Shown here in pieces: positions 20,160 through 30,840 of a DNA stretch of 64,000 bases. The notes below the pieces were generated by a model. It was not told the DNA's origin. It did not search any database and saw nothing but the letters and a program-made list of their open reading frames with translations. Position 1 is the first letter of the stretch. Every line of letters begins with the position of its first letter. Both the position numbers and the translations under genes were made by a program. Source of the DNA: Rhodoblastus acidophilus (lineage in GTDB: Bacteria > Pseudomonadota > Alphaproteobacteria > Rhizobiales > Beijerinckiaceae); NCBI RefSeq assembly GCF_900187365.1, contig NZ_FYDG01000005.1:183747-247746 (forward strand). Direction: 5' to 3'.

Positions 20160-23100
20160 ATGGCGCGTCCAGACAGCACAACAACCAATGGCGGTGGAGG
20201 AAACGGCCGATCGCAGACGAACGAGGCCTTCGCCAATTCGTCCTTCCTGTTCGGCGGCAACGCCGCCTATATCGAGCAGCTCTATGCGCTCTATGAAGAA
20301 AATCCCGCCGCCGTGGACGCGGAATGGCGCGAATTCTTCGGCGGTCTGAACGACGACGCCCAATCTGTCGCCGCCAACGCCAAGGGCGCCTCCTGGAAGC
20401 GCAAGAACTGGCCGCTCGCGCCGCAAAGCGAACTGGTCGCCGCGCTCGACGGCCAATGGCCGGTCAACGAAAAGGCCCTGGCGGACAAGATCAAGAACAA
20501 GACCGCCGCCGCGGGCGAGGGCGAGATTTCCGCCGCCGAACTGCAGCGCGCCACCCAGGATTCCGTGCGCGCCATCATGATGATCCGCGCCTATCGCATG
20601 CGCGGCCACCTGCACGCCAATCTCGATCCGCTCGGCCTCGACCCGATGAAGGATCACGAGGAGCTGCATCCCTCGACCTACGGCTTCACCGAAGCCGACT
20701 ACGACCGCAAGATCTTCATCGACCATGTGCTCGGCCTCGACTACGCCACCATCCGCGAGATGCTGGCGATCCTGCGCCGCACCTATTGCTCGACCATCGG
20801 CTGGGAATTCATGCACATTTCCGATCCGGCCGAAAAAGCCTGGATCCAGGAACGCATCGAAGGGCCGGACAAGGAGGTCACCTTCACCAAGGAAGGCAAG
20901 CGCGCCATCCTGCAAAAGCTGATCGAGGGCGAGGGTTTCGAGAAATTCCTCGACGTGCGCTACACCGGCACCAAGCGCTTCGGCCTTGACGGCGGCGAAG
21001 CCATGCTGCCTGCGCTCGAACAGATCATCAAGCGCGGCGGCGCCCTCGGCGCCAGGGAAATCGTCATGGGCATGGCCCATCGCGGCCGCCTCAACATCCT
21101 CTGTCAGGTGATGGGCAAGCCGCACCGCGCCCTGTTCAACGAATTCAAGGGCGGCTCGTTCCTGCCCGACGAGGTCGAAGGCTCCGGCGACGTCAAATAC
21201 CATCTGGGCGCCTCGTCCGACCGCGAATTCGACCATAACAAGGTGCATCTGTCGCTGACGGCCAATCCCTCGCACCTTGAAATCGTCGATCCCGTCGTGC
21301 TCGGCAAGGTGCGCGCCAAACTCGACCAGGACACCGAACGCGCGCCCGACGACCGCCGCTCGATCATGCCGCTGCTGATCCACGGCGACGCGGCCTTCGC
21401 CGGTCAGGGCGTGGTGGCCGAGTGTTTCGGCCTGTCCGGGCTGAAGGGCCACCGCACCGGCGGCTCGCTGCATTTCATCATCAACAACCAGATCGGCTTC
21501 ACCACCTATCCGCGCTATTCGCGCTCCTCGCCCTATCCGTCCGACGTGGCCAAGACGGTCGAGGCGCCGATCTTCCACTGCAACGGCGACGATCCCGAGG
21601 CGGTGGTGTTCTGCGCCAAGGTGGCGACGGAATTCCGTCAAAAATTCCAGAAGCCGGTCGTGATCGACATGTGGTGCTATCGCCGCTTCGGTCATAACGA
21701 AGGCGACGAACCGTCCTTCACCCAGCCGCTGATGTACAAGAAGATCCGGTCGCACAAGTCGACGCTGGACATCTATGCGGACAAGCTGATCGCCGAGGGG
21801 CTGGTCACCAAGGGCGAGGTGGACAAGCTGAAGGCGGACTGGCGCAGCCGGCTCGACGCCGAATATGAGGCCAGCCAGGCGTTCAAGCCCAACAAGGCCG
21901 ATTGGCTCGACGGCCGCTGGTCCGGCCTGCGCGCCGTGCCGAGCGCCGACCTCGAAGACGCGCGCCGCGGCGCGACGGCGCTCAGCGTGGAAAAAGTCAA
22001 GGCCTACGGCAAGGCGCTCACCACCCCGCCGAAAGGTTTTAATCTCCACAAGACCATTCAGCGCTTCCTCGATCATCGCGCCAAGGCGATCGAAACCGGC
22101 CAGGGCATCGACTGGGCCTTGGCCGAAGCGCTGGCCTTCGCCTCCATCGTCGACGACGGCTATCGCGTCCGCCTGTCCGGCCAGGATTGCGAGCGCGGCA
22201 CGTTCTCGCAGCGCCATTCCGTGCTGATCGACCAGGAGAACGAAAGCCGCTATGTGCCCCTGAACCACATCCGCGACGGGCAGGGCCATTACGAAGTCAT
22301 CAATTCCATGCTGTCGGAAGAGGCGGTGTTGGGCTTCGAATATGGCTATTCCCTCGCCGAGCCCAACGCTCTGGTGCTGTGGGAAGCGCAGTTCGGCGAT
22401 TTCGCCAACGGCGCGCAGGTGCTGTTCGACCAGTTCATCTCCTCGGGCGAGCGCAAATGGCTGCGCATGTCCGGTCTGGTCTGCCTGCTGCCCCATGGCT
22501 ACGAGGGCCAGGGTCCCGAGCACAGTTCGGCCCGTCTGGAGCGCTATCTCCAGCTCTGCGCCGAAGACAACATGCAGGTCGCCAACTGCTCCAGCCCGGC
22601 CAATTATTTCCACATCCTGCGCCGGCAGCTGAAGCGCGACATCCGCAAGCCGCTGATCCTGATGACGCCGAAGTCGCTGCTGCGCCACAAGCGCGCGGTC
22701 TGCACGATGGACGAACTGACCGGCGACGGCCATTTCCGCCGCCTGCTGTCCGACACGGCGGAGACCGATCCCAACGAGAAGATCAAGCTGGTCAAGGACG
22801 ACAAGATTCGTCGCGTCGTGCTGTGCACCGGCAAGGTCTATTACGACCTCTACGAGGAGCGCGAGAAGCGCGGCATTGACGACGTCTACCTGCTGCGCGT
22901 CGAACAGCTCTATCCCATGCCGCTCAAGGCGCTGGTCGAGCGTCTGAAGCGCTGGAAGAAGGCCGATGTGGTCTGGTGCCAGGAGGAGCCGAAAAATATG
23001 GGCGCCTGGTCCTTCGTCGAGCCCTATCTGGAATGGGTGTGCACGCAGGCCGGCGGCAAGAGCAATCGCGCCCGCTATGTCGGACGTCCGGCCTCCGCCG

Positions 23101-23174
23101 CCACGGCGACCGGCACGATGTCGCGCCACCTCGCCCAGCTCCAGGCCTTCCTGGACGACGCTTTCGCGAATTGA
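20160..23174 (+). CDS. sucA: 2-Oxoglutarate dehydrogenase E1 component
   Basis: SucA is the thiamine-diphosphate decarboxylase of the 2-oxoglutarate dehydrogenase complex. The 1004-aa protein has the N-terminal E2-binding segment (SSFLFGGNAAYIEQLYALYEEN), GMAHRGRLNIL and NPSHLEIVDPVVLGK of the TPP domain, GDAAFAGQGVV, and the C-terminal region with CSSPANYFHILRRQ. The start has GAGAGGAAAA upstream. A hairpin lies between it and sucB. Confidence 0.98.
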   Translation: MARPDSTTTNGGGGNGRSQTNEAFANSSFLFGGNAAYIEQLYALYEENPAAVDAEWREFFGGLNDDAQSVAANAKGASWKRKNWPLAPQSELVAALDGQWPVNEKALADKIKNKTAAAGEGEISAAELQRATQDSVRAIMMIRAYRMRGHLHANLDPLGLDPMKDHEELHPSTYGFTEADYDRKIFIDHVLGLDYATIREMLAILRRTYCSTIGWEFMHISDPAEKAWIQERIEGPDKEVTFTKEGKRAILQKLIEGEGFEKFLDVRYTGTKRFGLDGGEAMLPALEQIIKRGGALGAREIVMGMAHRGRLNILCQVMGKPHRALFNEFKGGSFLPDEVEGSGDVKYHLGASSDREFDHNKVHLSLTANPSHLEIVDPVVLGKVRAKLDQDTERAPDDRRSIMPLLIHGDAAFAGQGVVAECFGLSGLKGHRTGGSLHFIINNQIGFTTYPRYSRSSPYPSDVAKTVEAPIFHCNGDDPEAVVFCAKVATEFRQKFQKPVVIDMWCYRRFGHNEGDEPSFTQPLMYKKIRSHKSTLDIYADKLIAEGLVTKGEVDKLKADWRSRLDAEYEASQAFKPNKADWLDGRWSGLRAVPSADLEDARRGATALSVEKVKAYGKALTTPPKGFNLHKTIQRFLDHRAKAIETGQGIDWALAEALAFASIVDDGYRVRLSGQDCERGTFSQRHSVLIDQENESRYVPLNHIRDGQGHYEVINSMLSEEAVLGFEYGYSLAEPNALVLWEAQFGDFANGAQVLFDQFISSGERKWLRMSGLVCLLPHGYEGQGPEHSSARLERYLQLCAEDNMQVANCSSPANYFHILRRQLKRDIRKPLILMTPKSLLRHKRAVCTMDELTGDGHFRRLLSDTAETDPNEKIKLVKDDKIRRVVLCTGKVYYDLYEEREKRGIDDVYLLRVEQLYPMPLKALVERLKRWKKADVVWCQEEPKNMGAWSFVEPYLEWVCTQAGGKSNRARYVGRPASAATATGTMSRHLAQLQAFLDDAFAN

Positions 23175-23186
23175 TCCGCGTGAATC

Positions 23187-23206
23187 GGGACGCCCCGGGG
23201 CGTCCC
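23187..23206 (+). other. Palindromic hairpin between sucA and sucB
   Basis: GGGACGCCCC/GGGGCGTCCC is a perfect 20-nt palindrome that can form an 8-bp stem with a CCGG loop. It is followed by CCC and TT, not by a real T-tract, so it is likely an RNA-stabilising or attenuating structure and not a full terminator. Confidence 0.45.
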
Positions 23207-23249
23207 CCCTTCCCTTACGAAGCCGCGCCTTAAGCGGATGAGGTTGCTC

Positions 23250-24467
<1,218 letters not shown>

Positions 24468-24478
24468 TCGCATCCCGC

Positions 24479-24501
24479 CATGCCCGGCGCAGCCGGGCAT
24501 G
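24479..24501 (+). other. Hairpin between sucB and lpdA
   Basis: CATGCCCGGC (24479-24488) and GCCGGGCATG (24492-24501) form a perfect 10-bp stem with a GCA loop. Part of the same sequence (GGCCGGGCATG) recurs about 40 nt downstream. There is no T-tract. It probably affects mRNA stability between the E2 and E3 genes. Confidence 0.5.
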
Positions 24502-24562
24502 ATCCTGCCTTGTGGAGAAAGTCCCGGCCCGGCCGGGCATGTTCCCTCTCGCGGAGAATTCC

Positions 24563-25960
24563 ATGTCCTACGATCTCATCGTCATCGGCTCCGGCCCGGG
24601 CGGCTATGTCTGCGCCATCCGCGCCGCGCAGCTCGGCCTGAAGACCGCCATCGTCGAAAAGCGCAAGACCTACGGCGGCACCTGCCTCAACATCGGCTGC
24701 ATCCCCTCCAAGGCGCTGCTGCACGCCTCCGAAATGTTCGAGGAAGTCGCGCACGGCCTGGGCAAGCTCGGCGTCAGCGTCGGCAAGCCCAAGCTCGACC
24801 TGCCCGCCATGATGAAGCACAAGGACGACACGGTCGGCGCCAATGTGCAGGGCGTGGCCTTCCTGCTGAAGAAGAACAAGGTGGACGGGTTTATCGGAAC
24901 CGGCTCCATTCCCGCCGCCGGCAAGGTGGAAGTGACCGCCGAGGATGGCGCCAAGCAGGTGCTGGAGACGAAGAACATCGTCATCGCCACCGGCTCGGAC
25001 GTGGCCCAGCTGCCCGGCGTGACCATTGACGAACAGGTGGTGGTGTCCTCGACCGGCGCGCTCGAACTGCCGAAAGTTCCAGGCAAACTGATCGTGGTCG
25101 GCGCCGGCGTGATCGGCCTCGAACTCGGCTCGGTCTGGCGCCGTCTCGGCGCCGAAGTCACCGTGGTCGAATTTTTGGACCGCATCCTGCCGGGTCTCGA
25201 TCTCGAAACCTGCAAGCAGTTCCAGCGCCTGCTGGAAAAGCAGGGCGTGAAATTCCAGCTCGGCGCCAAAGTGTCGAGCGTCGAAAACACCGGCAAGGGC
25301 GCCAAGGTGACGATCGAGCCGGCCGCCGGCGGCGCCGCCTCCACGCTCGACGCCGATGTGGTGCTGGTCGCCATCGGCCGCCGCCCCTACACCCAGGGCC
25401 TCGGCCTGGAGGCGCTGGGCGTCGCGCTGGAGCGCGGCCAGATCGTGATCGACAGCCATTTCGCCACCAATGTCCCCGGCGTTTACGCCATCGGCGACGT
25501 GGTGCGCGGCCCGATGCTCGCCCACAAGGCGGAGGACGAGGGCATAGCGATCGCCGAAATCCTGGCGGGACAGCACGGCCATGTGAACTATGAGGTGATC
25601 CCCGGCGTGGTCTACACCAGCCCGGAAATCGCCTGCGTCGGCGCCACCGAAGAGGATCTGAAGGCCAGGGGCGTCGCCTACAAGGCCGGCAAATTCCCCT
25701 TCACCGCCAACGGCCGCGCCCGCGCCGCCAACCACACCGACGGTTTCGTCAAGGTGCTGGCGGATGCGACCACCGACCGCGTGCTCGGCGTCCACATCCT
25801 CGGCCATGGCGCCGGCGAAATGATCGCCGAGGCCGCCGTGTTGATGGAATTCGGCGGCTCCTCCGAAGATCTCGCGCGCACCTGCCACGCCCATCCCACC
25901 ATGTCGGAAGCGGTCAAGGAAGCCGCGCTGGCCGTCGAGAAACGCGCCATCCACATCTGA
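24563..25960 (+). CDS. lpdA: Dihydrolipoyl dehydrogenase (E3)
   Basis: E3 is the FAD enzyme that reoxidises the lipoyl arm with NAD+. The 465-aa protein has GSGPGGY (9-15) for FAD, the redox pair Cys41/Cys46 in [13 protein letters not shown], a second Rossmann motif [10 protein letters not shown], and the C-terminal His444-Glu449 pair (HAHPTMSE). The start at 24563 has GGAGAA upstream and removes a non-conserved 17-residue extension. Its position after sucAB marks it as the E3 of this complex. Confidence 0.98.
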   Translation: MSYDLIVIGSGPGGYVCAIRAAQLGLKTAIVEKRKTYGGTCLNIGCIPSKALLHASEMFEEVAHGLGKLGVSVGKPKLDLPAMMKHKDDTVGANVQGVAFLLKKNKVDGFIGTGSIPAAGKVEVTAEDGAKQVLETKNIVIATGSDVAQLPGVTIDEQVVVSSTGALELPKVPGKLIVVGAGVIGLELGSVWRRLGAEVTVVEFLDRILPGLDLETCKQFQRLLEKQGVKFQLGAKVSSVENTGKGAKVTIEPAAGGAASTLDADVVLVAIGRRPYTQGLGLEALGVALERGQIVIDSHFATNVPGVYAIGDVVRGPMLAHKAEDEGIAIAEILAGQHGHVNYEVIPGVVYTSPEIACVGATEEDLKARGVAYKAGKFPFTANGRARAANHTDGFVKVLADATTDRVLGVHILGHGAGEMIAEAAVLMEFGGSSEDLARTCHAHPTMSEAVKEAALAVEKRAIHI

Positions 25961-25976
25961 CGCGCAACCGACCGCG

Positions 25977-26006
25977 AAAGGCCCGGCGCGTCCGGGCCTT
26001 TTTTTT
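25977..26006 (+). terminator. Rho-independent terminator after lpdA
   Basis: AGGCCCGG (25979-25986) pairs with CCGGGCCT (25992-25999) around a 5-nt loop, extended by flanking A-T pairs, and runs into a tract of eight T. This closes the sucA-sucB-lpdA unit. Confidence 0.9.
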
Positions 26007-26048
26007 AACCTGATTTCTGCGACATTATCCGCGCATACGGGGACCGCC

Positions 26049-26603
26049 ATGCGCCAGTTCAAGAAATATCTGTGGCTCACGCTCGCCGGCTTCTTTCTGT
26101 TTGAAGCCTGGCTTTGGGATGTTTTGGGCGCGACTTTGGGGACGCTCGTCGCCGCTCTCCCGATCCAACAGGCGCGCGACTCGTTCGAGGGTTTCGTCAA
26201 AACCCTTTCGCCCTGGGGCAGCGTGCCGATCTTCGTGCTCCCCATCCTGCCGCTGCTGCCGCTCAAATTCGCCGCGCTGTTCCTCCTCGCCCATCATCAT
26301 CTTGTCGCGGGCCTGGGCTGCTTCCTCGCCGCGAAACTGATCGGCTTCGCGGCGGGCGCCTATCTGTTCGAGCTGTGCCGGCCGAAACTGCTGCAAATCG
26401 CCCTGTTCGCCAAGCTCCACGCCACGCTGATCCGCTGGCGCGGCTTCGCCCACGACCTGATCGAGCCCTATCGCGCCGAACTGCGCCGGCGCACGCAAGC
26501 CCTGCGCGCCCGGATTCGGCTGTGGCGCGGCGCGCGCGGATCCGCCATGGTGGCCCGCCTGCGCGCGCGCAGCCGACGCTGGATCGCCCAGCGCAACGGA
26601 TAA
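26049..26603 (+). CDS. Small membrane protein of unknown function
   Basis: I do not recognise a named family. The 184-aa protein has a hydrophobic N-terminal helix (about 7-35), two or three further membrane segments (about 58-108, with LPILPLLPLKFAALFLLAHH), and a strongly basic C-terminal tail (about 115-184, many Arg) that should be cytoplasmic. GGGGA lies upstream of the ATG. It is 34 nt upstream of the CLC gene on the same strand, so the two are probably co-transcribed; whether it works with the channel is unknown. Confidence 0.75.
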   Translation: MRQFKKYLWLTLAGFFLFEAWLWDVLGATLGTLVAALPIQQARDSFEGFVKTLSPWGSVPIFVLPILPLLPLKFAALFLLAHHHLVAGLGCFLAAKLIGFAAGAYLFELCRPKLLQIALFAKLHATLIRWRGFAHDLIEPYRAELRRRTQALRARIRLWRGARGSAMVARLRARSRRWIAQRNG

Positions 26604-26637
26604 TCGAAGCCGCGCCGCCGGCGCCAAGACCTCCATA

Positions 26638-28419
26638 GTGCCGCCAGACCCTCAAACATCCAAAACGTCGAAACCCTCGCCGACCGGGCGCCTTCTCGGC
26701 GGCGTCCGCGCCTTCCTGCGCGCCAATGAATTCGCGCTGGTCGCCGCCGCCGCGCTGATCGGCGGACTCGCCGCGCTCTGCGTCATCGCGATGACGCAGA
26801 CGGCGATCTTCTTTCACGAAAAAATCTACGACCTGCCGTTCGACGTGCGCCTCAGCGCCGCCGCCAAAGTCTCGCCCTGGGCCGCCTTTTCCACGCTGAT
26901 CCTCGCCGGTCTGGCCCTGGGCGCGATGGAGAGCTGGCGGCGCCGCAAAAAACAGCCCGCCGCCGTCGATCCCGTGGAGGCCAACGCCCTGCGCGGCGGC
27001 CGCATGTCGCTGCGCGACAGCGTCGTCGTCGCGCTGCAAACCCTGGTCTCCAATTCCGCCGGCGCCTCGGTGGGCCTCGAAGCCGGCTACGCCCAGATCG
27101 GCGCCGCGCTCGGCTCGACGCTCGGACAGAAATTGCGGCTGCGCCGCAATGACCTGCGCCTGCTGGTCGGCGCCGGCGCCGCCGCCGCCATCGCCGGCGC
27201 CTTCAATGCGCCGCTGACGGGCGCCTTCTACGGTTTCGAGGTCGTGCTCGGCTCCTACGCCATTTCCGGCGCCGCGCCGATTTTCGCGGCGGCGATCTCG
27301 GGAACGCTGGTGACCAAGCTCGTGGCCGTCGCGCCCTATCAGATCGAGACGCCGCACTTGCAGCCGCTCGTGTTCAGCTCCTATCTCCTGCTGATCGGGC
27401 TGGCGGCGCTGACCACGGCGCTGGGCGTGTTCGCCATGCGCGCGGCGGGCTTCGCCGAAAAGGCGCTCGACGCCACCCGAATCTCACCCCTGTTTCGCCC
27501 CGTGGTCGGCGCCGTGATCGTCGCCACGCTCGCGGTGTTCACGCCGCAAGTGCTTGGCGCCGGGCATGGCGCGCTCGCCCTCGACGTCGCCACGGATTTT
27601 CCGGCCGCCGTGCTGCTGGCCTTCCTCGGCATGAAGCTGGTCGCCTGCCTCGCCTCGCTGGCGAGCGGATTTCGCGGCGGCCTGTTCTTCGCCTCCCTGC
27701 TGATGGGCGCGCTGCTCGGAAAAATTTACGCGCTGGGCCTGGCGCAATTCGCTCCCGCGCTCGCGCCCGATGCGACCCTGTGCATGCTCGCGGGGATGGC
27801 GACGCTGGGCGCGGTGATCGTCGGCGGCCCCCTCACCATGGCTTTCCTCGTGCTCGAAGGCGTGTCCGATTTTTCCGCCGCCAGCGCCATCATCGCCGCG
27901 ACCGTCGCCGCCAATCTCATCGCTCGCGCGACCTTCGGCTATTCCTTCTCGACCTGGCGGCTGCATCTGCGCGGCGCGACGATTCGCAGCGCCAACGACA
28001 TCGGCTGGATCGAAGAGTTGAAAGTGGGCAAGCTGATGCGGCCGGCGCCGCCCACCGCGCCGGTCTGGATCGACCTCGACGCCTTCTGCCAGCTGTTTCC
28101 CGCCGGCGGCGAGCAGTTTGTCGCGCTGATCGACCGCGAAGGCCGCTACGCCGGCCTCGTCAACACGACGGAGGCGCACGCGCAGGCGCGCGACCGCGAG
28201 GGTTGGGCGAAAGACCTCGCCCGCCACGCCGACGTCCGGCTCACCCCCGACATGAACGCCAAGACGGCGATGGCGCTGTTCGACAAGGCCGAAGCCGACC
28301 TGCTCGCGGTCGTTCATCCCGTCACGCGCGCGCCGCTCGGCGCGGTCACCGAAACCTTTCTGGCGCGGCGCTATGCGGAGCACGCCGACGCCGCCGCGCG
28401 CAACGCCATCGGAATTTAG
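26638..28419 (+). CDS. CLC-family protein with atypical filter motif and C-terminal CBS region
   Basis: The 593-aa protein has the CLC transporter fold (about 30-440) followed by a cytoplasmic CBS-type region (about 460-590). The gating-glutamate motif is present as SVGLEAGYAQIG, with Glu148. The canonical GSGIP motif is replaced by AVDPVEANALRGGR (about 109-122), and GxFxP appears as GGLFFASLLMG (347-357), with Ala where Pro is usual. FGYSF near 433-437 resembles the Tyr-containing filter segment. It is therefore CLC-like, but chloride transport is not assured. The start is GTG; the next in-frame ATG would remove the first helix. The stop overlaps that of the convergent recombinase gene. Confidence 0.9.
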   Translation: MPPDPQTSKTSKPSPTGRLLGGVRAFLRANEFALVAAAALIGGLAALCVIAMTQTAIFFHEKIYDLPFDVRLSAAAKVSPWAAFSTLILAGLALGAMESWRRRKKQPAAVDPVEANALRGGRMSLRDSVVVALQTLVSNSAGASVGLEAGYAQIGAALGSTLGQKLRLRRNDLRLLVGAGAAAAIAGAFNAPLTGAFYGFEVVLGSYAISGAAPIFAAAISGTLVTKLVAVAPYQIETPHLQPLVFSSYLLLIGLAALTTALGVFAMRAAGFAEKALDATRISPLFRPVVGAVIVATLAVFTPQVLGAGHGALALDVATDFPAAVLLAFLGMKLVACLASLASGFRGGLFFASLLMGALLGKIYALGLAQFAPALAPDATLCMLAGMATLGAVIVGGPLTMAFLVLEGVSDFSAASAIIAATVAANLIARATFGYSFSTWRLHLRGATIRSANDIGWIEELKVGKLMRPAPPTAPVWIDLDAFCQLFPAGGEQFVALIDREGRYAGLVNTTEAHAQARDREGWAKDLARHADVRLTPDMNAKTAMALFDKAEADLLAVVHPVTRAPLGAVTETFLARRYAEHADAAARNAIGI

Positions 28420-29384
28420 GCTGTTGTCGCGCGCGGATGCGCCGATTGATAGGCGTCGAGCAGCCGCGCCCTGTCGACGGCGGTGTAGATCTGCGTCGTG
28501 GACAGGCTGGCGTGTCCGAGCAGTTCCTGGATCGACCGCAGATCGCCGCCGCGCCCCAGCAGATGCGTGGCGAACGAATGGCGCAGGGCGTGCGGCGTCG
28601 CCGAATCCGGCAGACCCAGCGCGCCGCGCAGCCTTTGCACCGTCAACTGGATGATTCGCGGCGACAGCGGCCCGCCGCGCGCCCCGACAAACAACGGCCC
28701 GTCCGCCGCGAGCGGGTGCGGGCAGAGGTCGAGATAGCTTTCAACCGCCGCGCGGACCGGCTGAATCACCGGAACGGCCCGCGTCTTGCCGCCCTTGCCG
28801 ACGATGGTCAGGCTGTCGACGGATCCGACCGGCGCGTCGCCGCGCTTGATCGCCAGAGCCTCGGAAATGCGCAGGCCCGCGCCATAAAGCAGCGCCAGCG
28901 CCGCCGCGTCGCGGGCGACGATCCAGGCCGGACGCGCTTCATCGTCGCCTTCGCCGGACGCCAGTTCGCGCGCCTTGTCCACGGACAGGGCCTTGGGCAG
29001 CACGCGCGCCAGTTTGGGCGAGCGCACCTTGGTGAAAACGTCGATGGACACGATGCCTTCGCGGCCCAGATGCCGCGCGAACGACCGGAGGCCGGCGAGT
29101 TGCCGCAACAGCGAGCGCGACGACACGCCCTGCGCGCGCCGATGCGCCATGAACGCGCGGACATCCGTCAGCTTCAGCGCCGCCAGAGCGGGAAGCGTGA
29201 CCGCCGCGTCAAACCGATCGCGCAGAAAAGAGAAAAATTGCCGGAGATCCCGCGCGTAGGCGTCGCGCGTCAGCGGCGAAACCCGCCGCTCGCCGGCCAG
29301 CCGGCGCAACCAGGCGCCGGCGAGCGTGGCGAGCTCCGCATCGGCATGCGGAAAAGCGAGGACGGAAGGCTCGGATTTGGACAT
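28416..29384 (-). CDS. xerC: Tyrosine recombinase, XerC type
   Basis: XerC with XerD resolves chromosome dimers at dif. The 322-aa protein has an N-terminal SAM-like core-binding domain (about 14-110) and a catalytic domain with Arg172 (GAGLRISEAL), a lysine in the KGGK turn (197-200), His265 and Arg268 (HALRHSFATH), His291 (LLGHASLSTTQIYT) and nucleophile Tyr300. Length and motifs fit chromosomal XerC and not a phage integrase, and no island surrounds it. The convergent CLC gene stop overlaps its stop. Confidence 0.92.
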   Translation of the reverse strand: MSKSEPSVLAFPHADAELATLAGAWLRRLAGERRVSPLTRDAYARDLRQFFSFLRDRFDAAVTLPALAALKLTDVRAFMAHRRAQGVSSRSLLRQLAGLRSFARHLGREGIVSIDVFTKVRSPKLARVLPKALSVDKARELASGEGDDEARPAWIVARDAAALALLYGAGLRISEALAIKRGDAPVGSVDSLTIVGKGGKTRAVPVIQPVRAAVESYLDLCPHPLAADGPLFVGARGGPLSPRIIQLTVQRLRGALGLPDSATPHALRHSFATHLLGRGGDLRSIQELLGHASLSTTQIYTAVDRARLLDAYQSAHPRATTA

Positions 29385-29428
29385 GCGCCCAATTTACCTT
29401 GAGAAGGTTAAAGCCTGCCGCCCAAAAC

Positions 29429-29749
29429 TCAGCTGTTCTTGACCGCGTCGAGCGCCTGGGCCCGGAACTCCTCGAAATGCCGGACGATCTGATGTTCGGA
29501 CTGGGCGACGCCCGCAGCCGTGAACTCCTTCAAGACGGCGGCCACGACCTTCTTCGAATCGTGATCGACGACTCCCTCGGCGACCAGATCCTTGGCGTAA
29601 TCCTCCGCCGCCGTTCCGCTCTTCCCGAGCTTCTCCGCGGCCCAGAGCCCGAGCAGCTTGTGCGCTCGGGCCAAGGCCTTGAACTGAAGCTCTTCGTCAT
29701 GCGCGAACTTGTTCTCGTAGGCGTCTTCGCGCTTGTCGAACGTGGACAT
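29429..29749 (-). CDS. F1-ATPase inhibitor zeta subunit (DUF1476)
   Basis: This 106-aa helical protein matches DUF1476: STFDKREDAYENKFAHDEELQFKA at the N-terminus, ARAHKLLGLWAAEKLG, and a helical C-terminus. The Paracoccus homologue, zeta, inserts its N-terminal helix into F1 and blocks ATP hydrolysis. The gene is unlinked to the atp operon (27 kb away) but sits divergent to purC, its usual neighbour in Hyphomicrobiales. It has GGGAA before the ATG and a TATAAT candidate -10. Confidence 0.92.
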   Translation of the reverse strand: MSTFDKREDAYENKFAHDEELQFKALARAHKLLGLWAAEKLGKSGTAAEDYAKDLVAEGVVDHDSKKVVAAVLKEFTAAGVAQSEHQIVRHFEEFRAQALDAVKNS

Positions 29750-30065
29750 GAGTTTTCCCTTCCATTTTCAAGGCCGTTGCTCGCAATTATATATCGGCTT
29801 GGAATCGGCTATGCCAGTAACCCTTCTGTCCAACATGTCGCAGTTCGCGCGCCCGAGATCACGCTTGCGCGACGAATCCGGTTGTGCTCCGGCTCGGAAC
29901 GGGCTAGGAACCTTGCAAACGCGTCGCGATGTCGTGAGCGCGCGCGAAAGCAGGTTATGCCGCTGTCGCGCCTTGCGGAGAGTTGGACGCATCGTCGCGG
30001 AAGGCGAGGCGCGCATGCGAACGACCGGACCTTCCCTGGATTTCTCGAAGTGATCGGTTGAACCC
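29750..30065. other. Intergenic region between the zeta-subunit gene and purC
   Basis: This 316-nt gap separates divergent genes and must hold both promoters. Apart from the TATAAT described for the zeta gene, I see no clear operator, riboswitch or RNA gene. Short overlapping open frames on both strands here lack ribosome-binding sites and recognisable motifs. Confidence 0.6.
29786..29791 (-). promoter_or_regulatory. Candidate -10 element for the zeta-subunit gene
   Basis: On the minus strand TATAAT occurs inside an AT-rich ATATATAATTG run, 37 nt upstream of the ATG. No strong -35 is seen at 16-18 nt spacing, so this is a moderate prediction. Confidence 0.4.
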
Positions 30066-30830
30066 ATGAACCGCCGCCGTCGCATTTACGAAGGCAAGGC
30101 CAAGGTGCTTTACGAAGGCCCGGAGCCTGGCACGCTCATTCAGCATTTCAAGGACGACGCCACCGCCTTCAACGCCAAGAAGCATGAAGTGATCGACGGC
30201 AAGGGCGTCCTGAACAACCGGATTTCGGAATATATTTTCCAGAATCTGAACGACATCGGCGTTCCCACCCATTTCATCCGCCGCCTCAACATGCGCGAGC
30301 AGTTGATCCGCGAAGTGGAGATCGTGCCGCTCGAAGTCGTGGTGCGCAATGTCGCCGCCGGCTCGCTGTCCACCCGGCTCGGCATTGAGGAGGGCTCGCA
30401 GCTCCCCCGCTCGATCATCGAATTCTACTACAAGAACGACGCGCTCAACGACCCGATGGTGTCGGAAGAGCACATCACCGCGTTCGGCTGGGCCACGCCC
30501 CAGGAAATCGACGACATCATGGCGCTGGCCATCCGCGTCAATGATTTCCTCACCGGCCTGTTCCTCGGCGTTGGCATCCGCCTCGTCGACTTCAAGATGG
30601 AATGCGGCCGCCTGTGGGAAGGCGACATGATGCGCATCGTCGTCGCCGATGAAATCTCCCCCGATTCCTGCCGTCTGTGGGACATCAAGTCGAACGACAA
30701 GCTCGACAAGGACCGCTTCCGCCGCGACATGGGCGGGCTGGTCGAAGCTTACGCCGAAGTGGCGCGCCGCCTCGGCATCATGCAGGAAAACGAAAAGCCG
30801 CAGGCCACCGGCCCCAAGCTCGTGCAGTGA
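30066..30830 (+). CDS. purC: SAICAR synthetase (phosphoribosylaminoimidazole-succinocarboxamide synthase)
   Basis: PurC joins CAIR and aspartate in purine synthesis. The 254-aa protein begins [28 protein letters not shown] and contains [25 protein letters not shown] and [13 protein letters not shown], all family signatures. PurS follows after 10 nt and purQ after that, forming a pur operon. Confidence 0.98.
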   Translation: MNRRRRIYEGKAKVLYEGPEPGTLIQHFKDDATAFNAKKHEVIDGKGVLNNRISEYIFQNLNDIGVPTHFIRRLNMREQLIREVEIVPLEVVVRNVAAGSLSTRLGIEEGSQLPRSIIEFYYKNDALNDPMVSEEHITAFGWATPQEIDDIMALAIRVNDFLTGLFLGVGIRLVDFKMECGRLWEGDMMRIVVADEISPDSCRLWDIKSNDKLDKDRFRRDMGGLVEAYAEVARRLGIMQENEKPQATGPKLVQ

Positions 30831-30840
30831 GGTTTTGTCG

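Noticed and set aside
28416..29384. Tyrosine recombinase as a phage or island integrase
   Set aside because: Length, motifs and surroundings fit chromosomal XerC; there are no att repeats, no phage genes and no adjacent tRNA.
29750..30065. Small open frames on both strands of the zeta-subunit/purC gap
   Set aside because: Arg-rich compositions without motifs, no ribosome-binding site, and overlap with each other.
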